NCBI GenBank assembly: GCA_021641325.1
Contig: JAJXPD010000034.1
Coordinates: 1-15,619, forward strand
Source of the DNA: Opitutales bacterium
Lineage (GTDB): Bacteria; Verrucomicrobiota; Verrucomicrobiia; Opitutales; Intestinicryptomonadaceae
Direction of reading: 5' to 3'
DNA: 15,619 nucleotides
Shown here: piece after piece, positions 1-6,459 of the stretch
How the letters are laid out: the number at the start of each line of letters is the position of its first letter
Position numbering within the stretch: the first letter of the stretch is position 1
Translations under genes and position numbers: made by a program
The notes under the pieces: model-generated
What the model saw: only the letters and a program-made list of their open reading frames with translations
What the model was told of the DNA's origin: nothing
Database searches by the model: none

Positions 1-80
1 ACCGTAGCTTCCGCCGCGTAGGACGCGCATGCGCATGCGCATGCGATTAACGATGATATTGCTGTGATTGTTTTTTTCAT
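1..80 (-). CDS. N-terminus of an unidentified exported protein (cut by window edge)
   Basis: Only about 26 codons are inside the window, so no function can be given. Read on the minus strand from the ATG at 80-78, the peptide begins MKKTITAISSLIACACACAS and continues Y-A-A-E-A-T. This is a typical export signal: two lysines, a hydrophobic core, then small residues. The sequence L-I-A-C (residues 11-14) fits a lipobox, so it may be a lipoprotein. Alternatively signal peptidase I could cut after S-Y-A (residue 22). The A-C-A-C-A-C stretch is encoded by a tandem hexamer. No Shine-Dalgarno sequence precedes the ATG. It lies 137 bases downstream of amt behind two hairpins, so it is probably transcribed separately. 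The AT-rich palindrome TAATAATTATTA (104-115) upstream may belong to its promoter. Another frame here spells R-V-L-R-G-G-S, but the signal peptide frame is more convincing. Confidence 0.6.
   Translation of the reverse strand, partial: MKKTITAISSLIACACACASYAAEAT
25..45. repeat. tandem hexamer GCGCAT, about 3.5 copies
   Basis: GCGCAT occurs three times head to tail (25-30, 31-36, 37-42), followed by GCG (43-45). It lies inside the signal-peptide coding part of the partial minus-strand gene and encodes alternating Ala-Cys. Because the unit is six bases, gain or loss of a copy would keep the frame and only lengthen or shorten the hydrophobic/cysteine stretch. Confidence 0.75.
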
Positions 81-134
81 GATGTTTGTAGTTTGAAAAC
101 GGGTAATAATTATTATTTTCTTACGTCATGCAAC

Positions 135-167
135 AAAAAAATGCAAACGCATTTACGTTTGCATTTT
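135..167 (-). terminator. second hairpin terminator downstream of amt
   Basis: A perfect 12-base inverted repeat, AAAATGCAAACG at 138-149 and CGTTTGCATTTT at 156-167, has a 6-base loop. On the minus strand the stem is followed by further T residues (135-137 continue the run), the shape of an intrinsic terminator. It would also work as a partial terminator on the plus strand, where four T end the stem. Confidence 0.6.
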
Positions 168-177
168 GGGGAAAAGG

Positions 178-210
178 GCGATTCCGCCGGAGCTTGTCCG
201 ACGGAATCGC
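178..210 (-). terminator. first hairpin terminator downstream of amt
   Basis: GCGATTCCG (178-186) pairs with CGGAATCGC (202-210). After one mismatch a further CGG/CCG pairing continues the stem, closing a 7-base loop. It starts 8 bases beyond the amt stop. On the minus strand it is followed by a CCTTTTCCCC tract, a weaker T-run than usual, which may explain the second hairpin just downstream. Confidence 0.5.
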
Positions 211-217
211 ATGGTGG

Positions 218-1540
218 TTATTCGTTCGAGAAAATTTGGAATCCGTGGTAGGCTTCCATACCGTGTTCGCCTACGTCCAGACCTCTGAGTTCTTCGGAGT
301 GTTCCACTCTCAGGCCGATTGTCTTCTTCAAGATGTAGAAGATGATTCCGCTGCTTGCGATTGCCGCAACCGCCACCGCGACTATGCCGATGATTTGCGG
401 GACAAGCTCGTGGTCGGGCGAGAATATGCCGACCGCCAGCGTTCCCCACACGCCGCATACCAAGTGTACGGAGAGCGCGCCGACGGGGTCGTCGATGTGG
501 AGCTTGTCGAAGAAGTAGACCGCGAATACAACCACGACACCCGAAATTGCTCCGATTACGCAGGAGGCTGTAATCGAAACACAGTCCGCCGAAGCCGTGA
601 TGCCTACGAGACCCGCCAAGCAACCGTTGAGAATCATGGAAAGGTCGGGCTTCTTTTGTACGAACCACGAGGTGAACATAGCCGCCATCAAGCCCGCGGA
701 AGCGGAGAGGGCAGTCGTCGTAAAGACGTATGCGACCATTGTGGTGTCGGCCGAGAATACCGACGCGCCGTTGAATCCGAACCAGCCGAACCACAGGAGG
801 AACACGCCGAGTGTTGCGAACCCGAGGTTGCTGCCGGGGATTGCGTGCGTTCTGCCGTTTACATACTTTCCGATGCGCGGGCCAACCATAATCGCGCCCA
901 CAAGAGCCGCCCAGCCGCCGACCGAGTGCACGAATGTCGAACCCGCGAGGTCGTAGAAGCCGAGGTCTTTGAGCCAGCCGCCGCCCCAGCCCCACGAGCC
1001 GATGAGCGTGTAGCCGAATGTGGCGTAGAGGATTGCAAAGACGATGTAGGCGTTAAACTTGATTCGTTCCGCAACCGCGCCCGAGACGATTGTCACGGCA
1101 GTCGCGGCGAACATGCCCTGAAAGATGAAGTCGGTCCAGTAGGAATAGAGGCCTCCGTTGTAGTCTATCGCTGCGCCTTCGGGGGCGGCGACTCCGAGAC
1201 CTCCGAATCCGAGGAACTTGCCCAAAATCCAGGATTCGCCGGGGTACATCAGGTTGAAGCCGATTACGACGTACGTCAGAAGACCGATTGCAACCGTGAT
1301 TATGTTTTTCGTGAGAATGTTCACGCTGTTCTTTGCTCGGCACAAGCCCGTTTCGACAAGCGCGAACCCGGGGTGCATCGAGAAAACGAGAATCGCTCCC
1401 AAGAGAATCCAGAGATTGTTTACTGTGAACATTTCGGCGGACACCTTTGCGGGAGCCGCCGCAGCAGCTTCCTCTGCCCGCGCCGCGAGGCATGCGAGCA
1501 TGGAGAAGACGGTGGTAGCCGTTAAAATTTTCCTGTTCAT
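218..1540 (-). CDS. amt: ammonium transporter Amt
   Basis: Amt-family channel of 440 residues that moves ammonium/ammonia across the inner membrane. A cleavable signal peptide comes first (residues 1-22, ending A-R-A before E-E), followed by about 11 membrane segments. The family signature D-L-A-G-S-T-F-V-H lies at 197-205. The two pore histidines are seen as H205 (V-H-S-V-G-G) and H359 (V-H-L-V-C-G-V-W-G), and the F-Q-G-M-F motif (140-144) is in the usual place. The cytoplasmic tail is the conserved type contacted by P-II proteins (G-L-R-V-E-H, then G-L-D-V-G-E-H-G near 420-427). It lies 28 bases downstream of glnB on the same strand, the classic glnK-amtB style arrangement, so P-II gating of the channel is expected. 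No Shine-Dalgarno sequence precedes the ATG. A sensor-type Amt is less likely because no extra domain follows the tail. Confidence 0.97.
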   Translation of the reverse strand: MNRKILTATTVFSMLACLAARAEEAAAAAPAKVSAEMFTVNNLWILLGAILVFSMHPGFALVETGLCRAKNSVNILTKNIITVAIGLLTYVVIGFNLMYPGESWILGKFLGFGGLGVAAPEGAAIDYNGGLYSYWTDFIFQGMFAATAVTIVSGAVAERIKFNAYIVFAILYATFGYTLIGSWGWGGGWLKDLGFYDLAGSTFVHSVGGWAALVGAIMVGPRIGKYVNGRTHAIPGSNLGFATLGVFLLWFGWFGFNGASVFSADTTMVAYVFTTTALSASAGLMAAMFTSWFVQKKPDLSMILNGCLAGLVGITASADCVSITASCVIGAISGVVVVFAVYFFDKLHIDDPVGALSVHLVCGVWGTLAVGIFSPDHELVPQIIGIVAVAVAAIASSGIIFYILKKTIGLRVEHSEELRGLDVGEHGMEAYHGFQIFSNE

Positions 1541-1568
1541 GATAGTGTAAATATAGAGTGTTAGTTTT

Positions 1569-1910
1569 TTAGCCTATTGCTTCGGGACCCGTTTCGCGCG
1601 TGCGAACGCGTATGCATTGCTGCATGTCGAGAATGAAGATTTTTCCGTCGCCGATGTGGTCGGTCTGCGCTCCTTTTATGATGGACTCGACCGTGATGTC
1701 GACAAACTCGTCGTTGACGCCGATTTCCAAGCGAACTTTTTTGAGCAGGTTCACTTCTATTTCGTTGCCGCGATAGTTTTCGCTGTATCCTCTTTGCCTT
1801 CCGCAACCGAGGGCGTTTGTCACTGACAGCCTGTAAATTTGGTTCTTGAAGAGTTCCTTCTTCACTTCGCCTAATTGTTCGGGCTTAATGTATGCTATTA
1901 TGAGTTTCAT
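1569..1910 (-). CDS. glnB: P-II family nitrogen regulatory protein
   Basis: P-II signal protein of 113 residues, the usual length. These trimeric proteins sense ATP/ADP and 2-oxoglutarate and bind Amt channels. Seen here: the T-loop region [12 protein letters not shown] (37-48), the nucleotide-binding stretch H-I-G-D-G-K-I-F (85-92), and the C-terminal R-V-R-T with G-P-E-A-I. Compared with E. coli GlnB, position 51, the tyrosine that GlnD uridylylates, is isoleucine (N-E-I-E-V-N-L), while Tyr46 is kept. The usual Gly105 after R-x-R-T is Arg. Regulation is therefore probably by ligands alone or by another modification (inference). It is the first gene of the glnB-amt unit and lies directly behind a sigma-54 promoter. 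The symbol glnK would be equally fair because of the amt linkage. No Shine-Dalgarno sequence is seen. Confidence 0.95.
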   Translation of the reverse strand: MKLIIAYIKPEQLGEVKKELFKNQIYRLSVTNALGCGRQRGYSENYRGNEIEVNLLKKVRLEIGVNDEFVDITVESIIKGAQTDHIGDGKIFILDMQQCIRVRTRETGPEAIG

Positions 1911-1943
1911 TGGAGTATCTTTGTTGAGATGCTTTTTTATGAT

Positions 1944-1961
1944 AAGCAGACCCTGTGCCAG
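1944..1961 (-). promoter_or_regulatory. sigma-54 (-24/-12) promoter of glnB-amt
   Basis: On the minus strand the sequence is CTGGCACAGGGTCTGCTT. The invariant GG (-24) and GC (-12) are exactly ten bases apart, and TGGCAC-A-N4-cTGCT matches the consensus TGGCACR-N4-TTGCW at all but one position. Transcription would start near 1934, giving a leader of about 24 bases before the glnB ATG at 1910. Control of a P-II/Amt unit by RpoN and a nitrogen-responsive activator is well established in other bacteria, so position and gene content agree. Confidence 0.85.
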
Positions 1962-2031
1962 TTTTTGTCTGGTTTTGTAAATTGCTTTAAATCATTGTTT
2001 GCGCGTTTTGCGGCAGTTTTTGCGCCAAAAA

Positions 2032-2082
2032 TGTCGCTACCATTTTGTAGCGGTTTCAAAAGTGTCGCTACAAAATTGTCGC
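2032..2082. promoter_or_regulatory. cluster of direct and inverted repeats, possible activator-binding region for glnB-amt
   Basis: TGTCGCTAC occurs at 2032-2040 and 2063-2071, and TGTCGC again at 2077-2082. ATTTTGTAGCG (2042-2052) is the exact inverse of CGCTACAAAAT (2066-2076). CGCTAC (2035-2040) also pairs with GTAGCG (2047-2052). The cluster lies roughly 100-150 bases upstream of the predicted sigma-54 start site, the distance typical for enhancer sites of sigma-54 activators. It could equally serve the plus-strand operon that begins at 2191. The rest of the gene-free stretch 1911-2190 shows nothing else recognisable. Confidence 0.5.
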
Positions 2083-2190
2083 AATCGGCGGGCGGACTTC
2101 GGGAGAGTTCCGGCGCGGCGTTGCCGAATGTCTGCGAATTTTCTTGCGGTTTTGCTCCGAAAATGCGAAATCTTCGGGCGTAATACAGCC

Positions 2191-2322
2191 ATGAAAAATA
2201 CTACAAAATTGCCGACAGTACAAAAACGCAGAACCGACAAGTTTTTCGTGTTCGTCTACACTCTCGTCGCGCTGATGTTCGCCGCACAGATTGCGATTGT
2301 TGTTTGGGGCTATATTTTGTAG
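2191..2322 (+). CDS. 43-residue single-span membrane miniprotein
   Basis: The reading frame from ATG 2191 encodes 43 residues: a polar, basic N-terminus (M-K-N-T-T-K ... Q-K-R-R-T-D-K) and then one hydrophobic span of about 23 residues from F-F-V-F-V-Y to the end at W-G-Y-I-L. The positive-inside rule places the N-terminus in the cytoplasm. I do not recognise a family. It ends 10 bases before the CPBP protease gene, and the strong Shine-Dalgarno sequence of that gene abuts its stop codon, so the two are probably co-transcribed. No Shine-Dalgarno sequence precedes it; a TAATAC box (2181-2186) sits only four bases upstream, so a leaderless start is possible but weakly supported. The same frame is open further upstream to 1999, but those codons are unlike the neighbours and overlap the glnB control region. 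Confidence 0.6.
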   Translation: MKNTTKLPTVQKRRTDKFFVFVYTLVALMFAAQIAIVVWGYIL

Positions 2323-2330
2323 GGGAGGGA
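2322..2330 (+). promoter_or_regulatory. strong Shine-Dalgarno sequence of the CPBP protease gene
   Basis: GGGGAGGGA ends two bases before the ATG at 2333. It is one of the few convincing ribosome binding sites in the window. It decides the start at 2333 over an in-frame ATG at 2291, which would overlap the upstream miniprotein. Confidence 0.75.
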
Positions 2331-2332
2331 CG

Positions 2333-2968
2333 ATGTTTCAGGATAATCCCGTATTTTCGCTGCTTTCGCTCGGCGTCGCGGCGTGGCTTTTCTCCATGTG
2401 GGCGGGCGATTTGCGCCACTTCCGCAAAACGGGCGATTTGCGCAGGGGGGCGTTCGAGGGCGCGACTCCCGCGCCGTTCGGCTTGGTCGCAGCGGGGGTC
2501 GTTGCCGCGCTTGCGTTGCTTGCGGTAAACACTTGCGCCGAGCTTGCGGCGGGGGTGGAATCCGACCAGACGAAAGTCGCGCCGTGGGCGCTGCTTTCGT
2601 GGGTAGGGGCGGCGTTTGTGGAGGAGCTTATTTTCCGCGGATATTTGGTAGTTAAGAATCGCGGTCGGGCGGCGCTGGTCGGCAGTATTTTTCTGTTCTC
2701 GTTTCTTTTCGCGGCGGGACACCCGTTCCTTTGGGACTACACAGTTCCCGAAGGCGCGTCGGTCTTCGGCGGAACGTGGACTTTCGATTTTTCCGCGCAG
2801 CCGCTTATCAATACGCTTGCGGTTTTCGAGTGCTCGCTTCTGTTCTACGCGCTGAGGTTTGTGCCGCAGAACAAAACGCGCTCGCTTCTGCCGTGCGTGT
2901 GCGCCCACGCGGCGTACAACTGCGGAGTTTTCGCGGTGAAAGTGTGTCGGGGATTCGTCGAATGGTAG
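2333..2968 (+). CDS. CPBP family intramembrane glutamic endopeptidase
   Basis: Membrane protein of 211 residues in the CPBP/Rce1-like (ABI, CAAX protease) family. All three family motifs are present in order: E-E-x-x-x-R as F-V-E-E-L-I-F-R-G (E97, E98, R102), F-x-x-x-H as F-A-A-G-H (H130), and H-x-x-x-N as H-A-A-Y-N (H192, N196). Hydrophobic spans occur near 8-22, 50-72, 85-105, 113-130, 157-175 and 185-203. In bacteria, members process or modify membrane proteins and peptides, but the substrate of this one cannot be told. It overlaps the next gene by seven bases (ATG 2962, stop 2966-2968), so it is translationally coupled to the dihydrouridine synthase. It is transcribed together with the miniprotein upstream, which is a conceivable but unproven partner. 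Confidence 0.88.
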   Translation: MFQDNPVFSLLSLGVAAWLFSMWAGDLRHFRKTGDLRRGAFEGATPAPFGLVAAGVVAALALLAVNTCAELAAGVESDQTKVAPWALLSWVGAAFVEELIFRGYLVVKNRGRAALVGSIFLFSFLFAAGHPFLWDYTVPEGASVFGGTWTFDFSAQPLINTLAVFECSLLFYALRFVPQNKTRSLLPCVCAHAAYNCGVFAVKVCRGFVEW

Positions 2969-3918
2969 AGTTCCCCGAAGGGAAAAAGCTGCTGTTTTTG
3001 GCTCCGATGGCGGGCTTTTCCAACGAGCCTTGCAGGCGCATTTGCCGCGAGTACGGCGCGGACGTTTCCGTCAGCGAATTCGTGTACAGCAGGGCGGTTT
3101 TGAGCGGCGCGGCGCGGGTTTTCGAAAAGCTTTCGTTTACGGAGGGCGGGCGTCCGTTCGGGGTGCAGATTTTCGGCTCGGACCCAAAGGAGGTCGCCGA
3201 CGCGGCGTCGCTTGTGGAGGAGAGGGTTGCGCCCGACTTTATCGACATAAACTTCGGCTGTCCCGCGCCGAACGCGGTTTCGGCGGGCGCGGGGTCGGCT
3301 CTGCTTAAAAATCCCGAACTCATGGGCAAGATTGTTGCGGCGGTGGCGGGGGCGTTGAAGCGCATTCCGGTATCGGCAAAAATGCGCATTGGCTGGGATA
3401 GTTCTTCCATTATAGTGCCCGACGCCGCCCGCGCCCTCGCCAACGCGGGCGCGAGCTTCATAACCCTCCACGGACGCACGAAAGCCCGCGGCTACGAGGG
3501 CGACGCCGACTGGGACTTGATTGAAAAAACCGCGCAGTCGCTCTCAGTGCCGCTAATCGGCAACGGTTCGGTCGAAAAGCTCGAGACCGCGCGTTTGCGC
3601 AATTCCGCGTGTGCGGGCTTCATGGTGGGGCGCGCCGCCTTGGGGAATCCGTGGGTCTTCGGGGAAATCCGCGCAAAAATGGACGGAACGGAATTCGTCC
3701 CGCCGACCCCCTCCGACCGCGCAAAGCTCGCCCTCCGCTACGCCGAGCTTGTCTCCGACGGCTCGTATTCGGGCATAGACGCGGGCAACCTGACGTTCGC
3801 AAAAGTGCAGATAATGCGCTTTTTGAAGGGCGCGGAGGGATTTAAAAGGTTGCGCGTCGGGCTTAAAAGCATAAATACTTTGGAGCAATTAAAGGAAATG
3901 CTATGCGACTACGTCTGA
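2962..3918 (+). CDS. dusB: tRNA-dihydrouridine synthase (DusB-like)
   Basis: FMN enzyme of 318 residues that reduces specific uridines in the D-loop of tRNA to dihydrouridine using NADPH. The TIM barrel opens with L-A-P-M-A-G-F-S (13-20). The catalytic cysteine is C100 in I-N-F-G-C-P-A-P, followed by G-A-G-S-A-L-L-K-N-P (109-118). K140 (A-K-M-R-I-G-W) and H170 (L-H-G-R-T) contribute to FMN/substrate binding. G-N-G (200-202) and M-V-G-R-A-A-L-G-N-P-W (221-231) form the phosphate-binding end. The motif set fits DusB best; the subfamily, and hence the target uridine, is an inference. The start at 2962 overlaps the stop of the protease gene. The longer open frame from 2731 is a shadow of that gene. 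The end overlaps the TPR gene by 16 bases. Confidence 0.94.
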   Translation: MVEFPEGKKLLFLAPMAGFSNEPCRRICREYGADVSVSEFVYSRAVLSGAARVFEKLSFTEGGRPFGVQIFGSDPKEVADAASLVEERVAPDFIDINFGCPAPNAVSAGAGSALLKNPELMGKIVAAVAGALKRIPVSAKMRIGWDSSSIIVPDAARALANAGASFITLHGRTKARGYEGDADWDLIEKTAQSLSVPLIGNGSVEKLETARLRNSACAGFMVGRAALGNPWVFGEIRAKMDGTEFVPPTPSDRAKLALRYAELVSDGSYSGIDAGNLTFAKVQIMRFLKGAEGFKRLRVGLKSINTLEQLKEMLCDYV

Positions 3919-5126
3919 TTTTTTCCGCAACGTTTTTTTGCGCGTCCGCGCTCTGCGCCGAGACCGCCGCCGACTACTTTGCAAACGGCATGAAATTCTT
4001 TCTGCGCGGCGACTTTCCCGCCGCCCGCGAGATGTTCGCGCTGTCGAAGTCGGACTCCGGCGAGTACGGCGCGCTTTCAAAATTCTACCTTGCGTCAATC
4101 GCGGCGAACGCGGGCGAGGACGCCGCGTACGGGCTTTTCGAGGAGTCGCTGAAAAACCCGCCGAAAGACTCTCTAAACAAAGTCGCCGCGCAGTACGCAA
4201 AGTACGCTTCGGCAAACGGCGAATACGGACGGCTTGCCCGCGCCCTCGCGCCCCTTGCGGAGTCGGACGCGGCGGATTCGCTTACAAAGTGGTACTACGC
4301 CGACGCGCTGTTCAATTCGGGCGAAGCAAAAAAGGCGGAGTCGCTGTGGTCGGCTTCTCTGAAAAAGTGCTTCGAGTCCGCCGATTCCGTCGGCGCGGAC
4401 GTTTTTGCGCAGTCGTACTTCGACGGCGAAAAATTCGCGCGCAGCTTCGACATGTCGCGGCTTCCGGCATCGACCCCCGCGGCTCTCGCGCGCACCGAAA
4501 TCATGGGGGGCAAAAAGATAACCCAGCCGCAGGACAAAATTAGCGCGTTGGCGCAAATCGCGCTTGCGGAGTCTGGCGCGGCGGTGGACGAAAAGCCCCT
4601 TGCCGAAACCGTCTACAAGTTTAGGGACGCCCCCTACGCGTGGCGCGGCTCGCTCGTGCTTGCGAGGATTGCCATTGAAAACAGGGACTACAAACAGGCG
4701 TACGTCTACGCGCACGACGCCGAGCGCCTTGCGCCGCCCGACTTCGACGCGCCGCTTTTCATCACCCTCGGCGACGCCGCGCGGCTCGTAAAAAAATACG
4801 ACGAAGCCCGCTACTACTACCAAAAGGTTTTCATGAAGCGCAAACTGCGCGGAGAGCCGCTCGCGGAGTCGCTTTACAAAAACGGGCTTTGCTGGTTCGA
4901 GCAGGGCGACTGGGGCAAGGCGCACGCGTATTTCGAGCGCGTCTATATAGGCTTTTTCAACTTCGAATACTGGGGCAGCCGCTCGTATTACTACGGGGCG
5001 CGCGCTCTGTATTCGCTCGGGCTGCGGCGCGACGCCAACGCTGTGCTCATCGAATATTTCCGCCGCGCAAAAGACAAAAATTCCGAAATCTACAAAGAGG
5101 CAAAAAAGTTTTACGACGCAATTTAG
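3903..5126 (+). CDS. exported tetratricopeptide-repeat protein of unknown role
   Basis: Protein of 407 residues with a Sec signal peptide (1-19, ending S-A-L-C-A before E-T-A). The mature part is helical with repeated TPR-like units: D-Y-F-A-N-G-M-K-F-F then D-F-P-A-A-R-E-M-F (about 24-45), N-R-D-Y-K-Q-A-Y-V-Y-A (about 260-270), K-K-Y-D-E-A-R-Y-Y-Y-Q-K-V-F (about 298-311) and Q-G-D-W-G-K-A-H-A-Y-F-E-R-V-Y (about 335-349). This suggests a periplasmic protein scaffold. No catalytic motif is seen and I cannot assign a function; a YbgF/BamD-like envelope role is only a loose analogy. The start is supported by AAAGGA (3891-3896), six bases before the ATG, inside the end of the dus gene. It is the last gene of the 2191-5126 operon. 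Confidence 0.85.
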   Translation: MRLRLIFSATFFCASALCAETAADYFANGMKFFLRGDFPAAREMFALSKSDSGEYGALSKFYLASIAANAGEDAAYGLFEESLKNPPKDSLNKVAAQYAKYASANGEYGRLARALAPLAESDAADSLTKWYYADALFNSGEAKKAESLWSASLKKCFESADSVGADVFAQSYFDGEKFARSFDMSRLPASTPAALARTEIMGGKKITQPQDKISALAQIALAESGAAVDEKPLAETVYKFRDAPYAWRGSLVLARIAIENRDYKQAYVYAHDAERLAPPDFDAPLFITLGDAARLVKKYDEARYYYQKVFMKRKLRGEPLAESLYKNGLCWFEQGDWGKAHAYFERVYIGFFNFEYWGSRSYYYGARALYSLGLRRDANAVLIEYFRRAKDKNSEIYKEAKKFYDAI

Positions 5127-5162
5127 GCGCACCCCTCCGCAACTATCCCTACACCCGTCGGA

Positions 5163-5198
5163 GCCGATTTATTCCGCCTGCGGAGCGGCACTTTTTTT
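5163..5198 (+). terminator. probable terminator of the protease-dus-TPR operon
   Basis: TCCG (5173-5176) pairs with CGGA (5181-5184) around a CCTG loop. An outer GCCG/CGGC pairing (5163-5166 with 5186-5189) can extend the stem across an internal bulge. Seven T follow (5192-5198). The stem is modest but the T-run and the position 37 bases after the stop fit. Confidence 0.5.
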
Positions 5199-5237
5199 AA
5201 GTCGCAAAAATATTGGAAAATTTGCGTATTTTTGTGA

Positions 5238-5266
5238 TTGACATGCCGGTGTTTTGCGGTTAGCTA
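5238..5266 (+). promoter_or_regulatory. possible promoter of the phosphoesterase gene
   Basis: A perfect TTGACA (5238-5243) is followed, 17 bases later, by TAGCTA (5261-5266), a poor -10 box. If used, transcription would begin at about 5273-5275, at the start codon itself, giving a leaderless message. That is consistent with the absence of any Shine-Dalgarno sequence before the ATG at 5274. The evidence rests mainly on the -35 match. Confidence 0.35.
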
Positions 5267-5273
5267 TTGCTAT

Positions 5274-6296
5274 ATGAATATTAAACGACGCAATTTCTTG
5301 GGGAGTGCGGCGCTGCTGGCCGGAGGTCTTGTTTCTCCGAAAGCGTTTGCCGCGGGGGACAATTCCGAAAGCGTAAAATTTTCGGTCTTTGCCGACATGC
5401 ATTTCAGGGTTGGAAACTACAACTGGACTGTCGAGCGCATGGCGCAGATTCTCGAACGAGCCCGCAAAAACAAGGTCGATTTCATAATACATTGCGGCGA
5501 CTTCTGCCACGACGTAAGAACCGCGGGCCCCGTGCTCGACCAGTTCAACAACTTCGAGCTTCCCCACTACCACACAATGGGCAATCACGATTTCGAGGGC
5601 ACAAAGACGCTCGAAGAAGTTGTCTCCGCCTACCAGATGAAAGACGGCAATTTCTACTCTTTCGACAGGGGCGTATTCAGGTTCATCGTTCTCGACACAA
5701 ACTATTTCCACCGCCCCGACGGCAGCATTATGCACTACGCGTCTTCGACCGCGTACGAAAAGTGCCACCAAAAAGAGGCGATTCTTACGCCCGAACAGCT
5801 TGTGTTTTTGCGTGAAAAACTCTCGACGGCAAAAGGTCCGTGCGCGATATTCTCGCATCACGGCTTCAAGTACACAAGCGGCATAACGAACGCCGCAGAG
5901 GCAAAGAACGCCGTGTTTGAATCGCAGAAATTCCCAGTAATCTGGATTAACGGACACCACCACAGAAACAGCCTCAAACTCGAAAAACAGGTCGCGTTTT
6001 TCAACCTCAACAGCACCACGAGCGAGTGGGTCGGGAAGCCGCACCACGCGTATCCCGAAGAAATCATGAAAAAGTGCAACGTCTCGAAGCACGAGCTTCT
6101 TTTCGACACTCCCGTCCACGCAATCATCACGATGTCAAAAGACGGCGAAATAGACATTGACGGCATGAAGGGCGGAATGTTCATGGGCATTACCCCCGAA
6201 ATGACGGGCAACAAGTCGCACGACGACGAGGGTTTGCCCGTCGAGGCGTATGTGCTTTCGTCGCATTTCAAGCTCTACCCGCCGAAGCGGGCGTAG
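5274..6296 (+). CDS. Tat-exported calcineurin-like metallophosphoesterase
   Basis: Protein of 340 residues. The N-terminus K-R-R-N-F-L-G-S (4-11) followed by a hydrophobic Ala/Leu/Gly stretch and K-A-F-A-A is a twin-arginine signal, implying folding and metal loading in the cytoplasm before export. The five metallophosphoesterase motifs are all present: D-M-H in F-A-D-M-H-F, C-G-D-F-C-H-D, G-N-H-D in T-M-G-N-H-D-F, S-H-H-G and G-H-H-H-R. The dinuclear metal site is therefore complete and the enzyme is probably active on a phosphomonoester or diester; the substrate is not evident. The start at 5274 is preferred over the ATG at 5238 because it places the Tat motif at the N-terminus, and the earlier ATG overlaps the promoter-like TTGACA. 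It is a single-gene unit bracketed by terminators. Confidence 0.9.
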   Translation: MNIKRRNFLGSAALLAGGLVSPKAFAAGDNSESVKFSVFADMHFRVGNYNWTVERMAQILERARKNKVDFIIHCGDFCHDVRTAGPVLDQFNNFELPHYHTMGNHDFEGTKTLEEVVSAYQMKDGNFYSFDRGVFRFIVLDTNYFHRPDGSIMHYASSTAYEKCHQKEAILTPEQLVFLREKLSTAKGPCAIFSHHGFKYTSGITNAAEAKNAVFESQKFPVIWINGHHHRNSLKLEKQVAFFNLNSTTSEWVGKPHHAYPEEIMKKCNVSKHELLFDTPVHAIITMSKDGEIDIDGMKGGMFMGITPEMTGNKSHDDEGLPVEAYVLSSHFKLYPPKRA

Positions 6297-6301
6297 CGTC
6301 G

Positions 6302-6357
6302 GTCCGCCGCGCGTTTTCCCGCAAACGGCGCGCGGGCGGTTCGGCGGACGTTTTTTT
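6302..6357 (+). terminator. terminator of the phosphoesterase gene
   Basis: GTCCGCCG (6302-6309) pairs exactly with CGGCGGAC (6342-6349), with additional GC-rich pairing possible inside (CGCG tracts at 6308-6313 and 6329-6334). Seven T follow at 6351-6357. It begins five bases after the stop codon. Confidence 0.8.
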
Positions 6358-6459
6358 GCCGAAGCGTTGAGCGGCATTTCTTTGAACTGTTTTGACTTTT
6401 ATTCCGATTCCGCGCGGTAAAATTTGACACGCGCGGAATTTTTTTTTACGCCTTTTGCG

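Noticed and set aside
1..45. Minus-strand reading R-V-L-R-G-G-S-Y, resembling the formylglycine-generating enzyme (SUMF1) motif
   Set aside because: It begins only after repeated M-R codons from the hexamer and would start in mid-domain; the frame one base over gives a clean signal peptide from the ATG at 80.
128..1525. Long plus-strand open frame (465 codons) opposite amt
   Set aside because: It is antisense to a fully conserved Amt protein; its translation is charged, low in hydrophobic order and has no family motif. Long antisense frames are expected with this third-position C/G bias.
4173..5132. Minus-strand open frame (319 codons) opposite the TPR gene
   Set aside because: Shadow of the TPR gene; the plus frame has a signal peptide, repeats, a Shine-Dalgarno sequence and operon context.
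5169..6119. Minus-strand open frame (316 codons) opposite the metallophosphoesterase
   Set aside because: The plus strand has all five metallophosphoesterase motifs; the antisense translation shows none and would start in the middle of that gene.
6392..6423. TTGACT ... TAAAAT as promoter of the BadF-type kinase gene
   Set aside because: The spacing of 20 bases is too long for a standard promoter.
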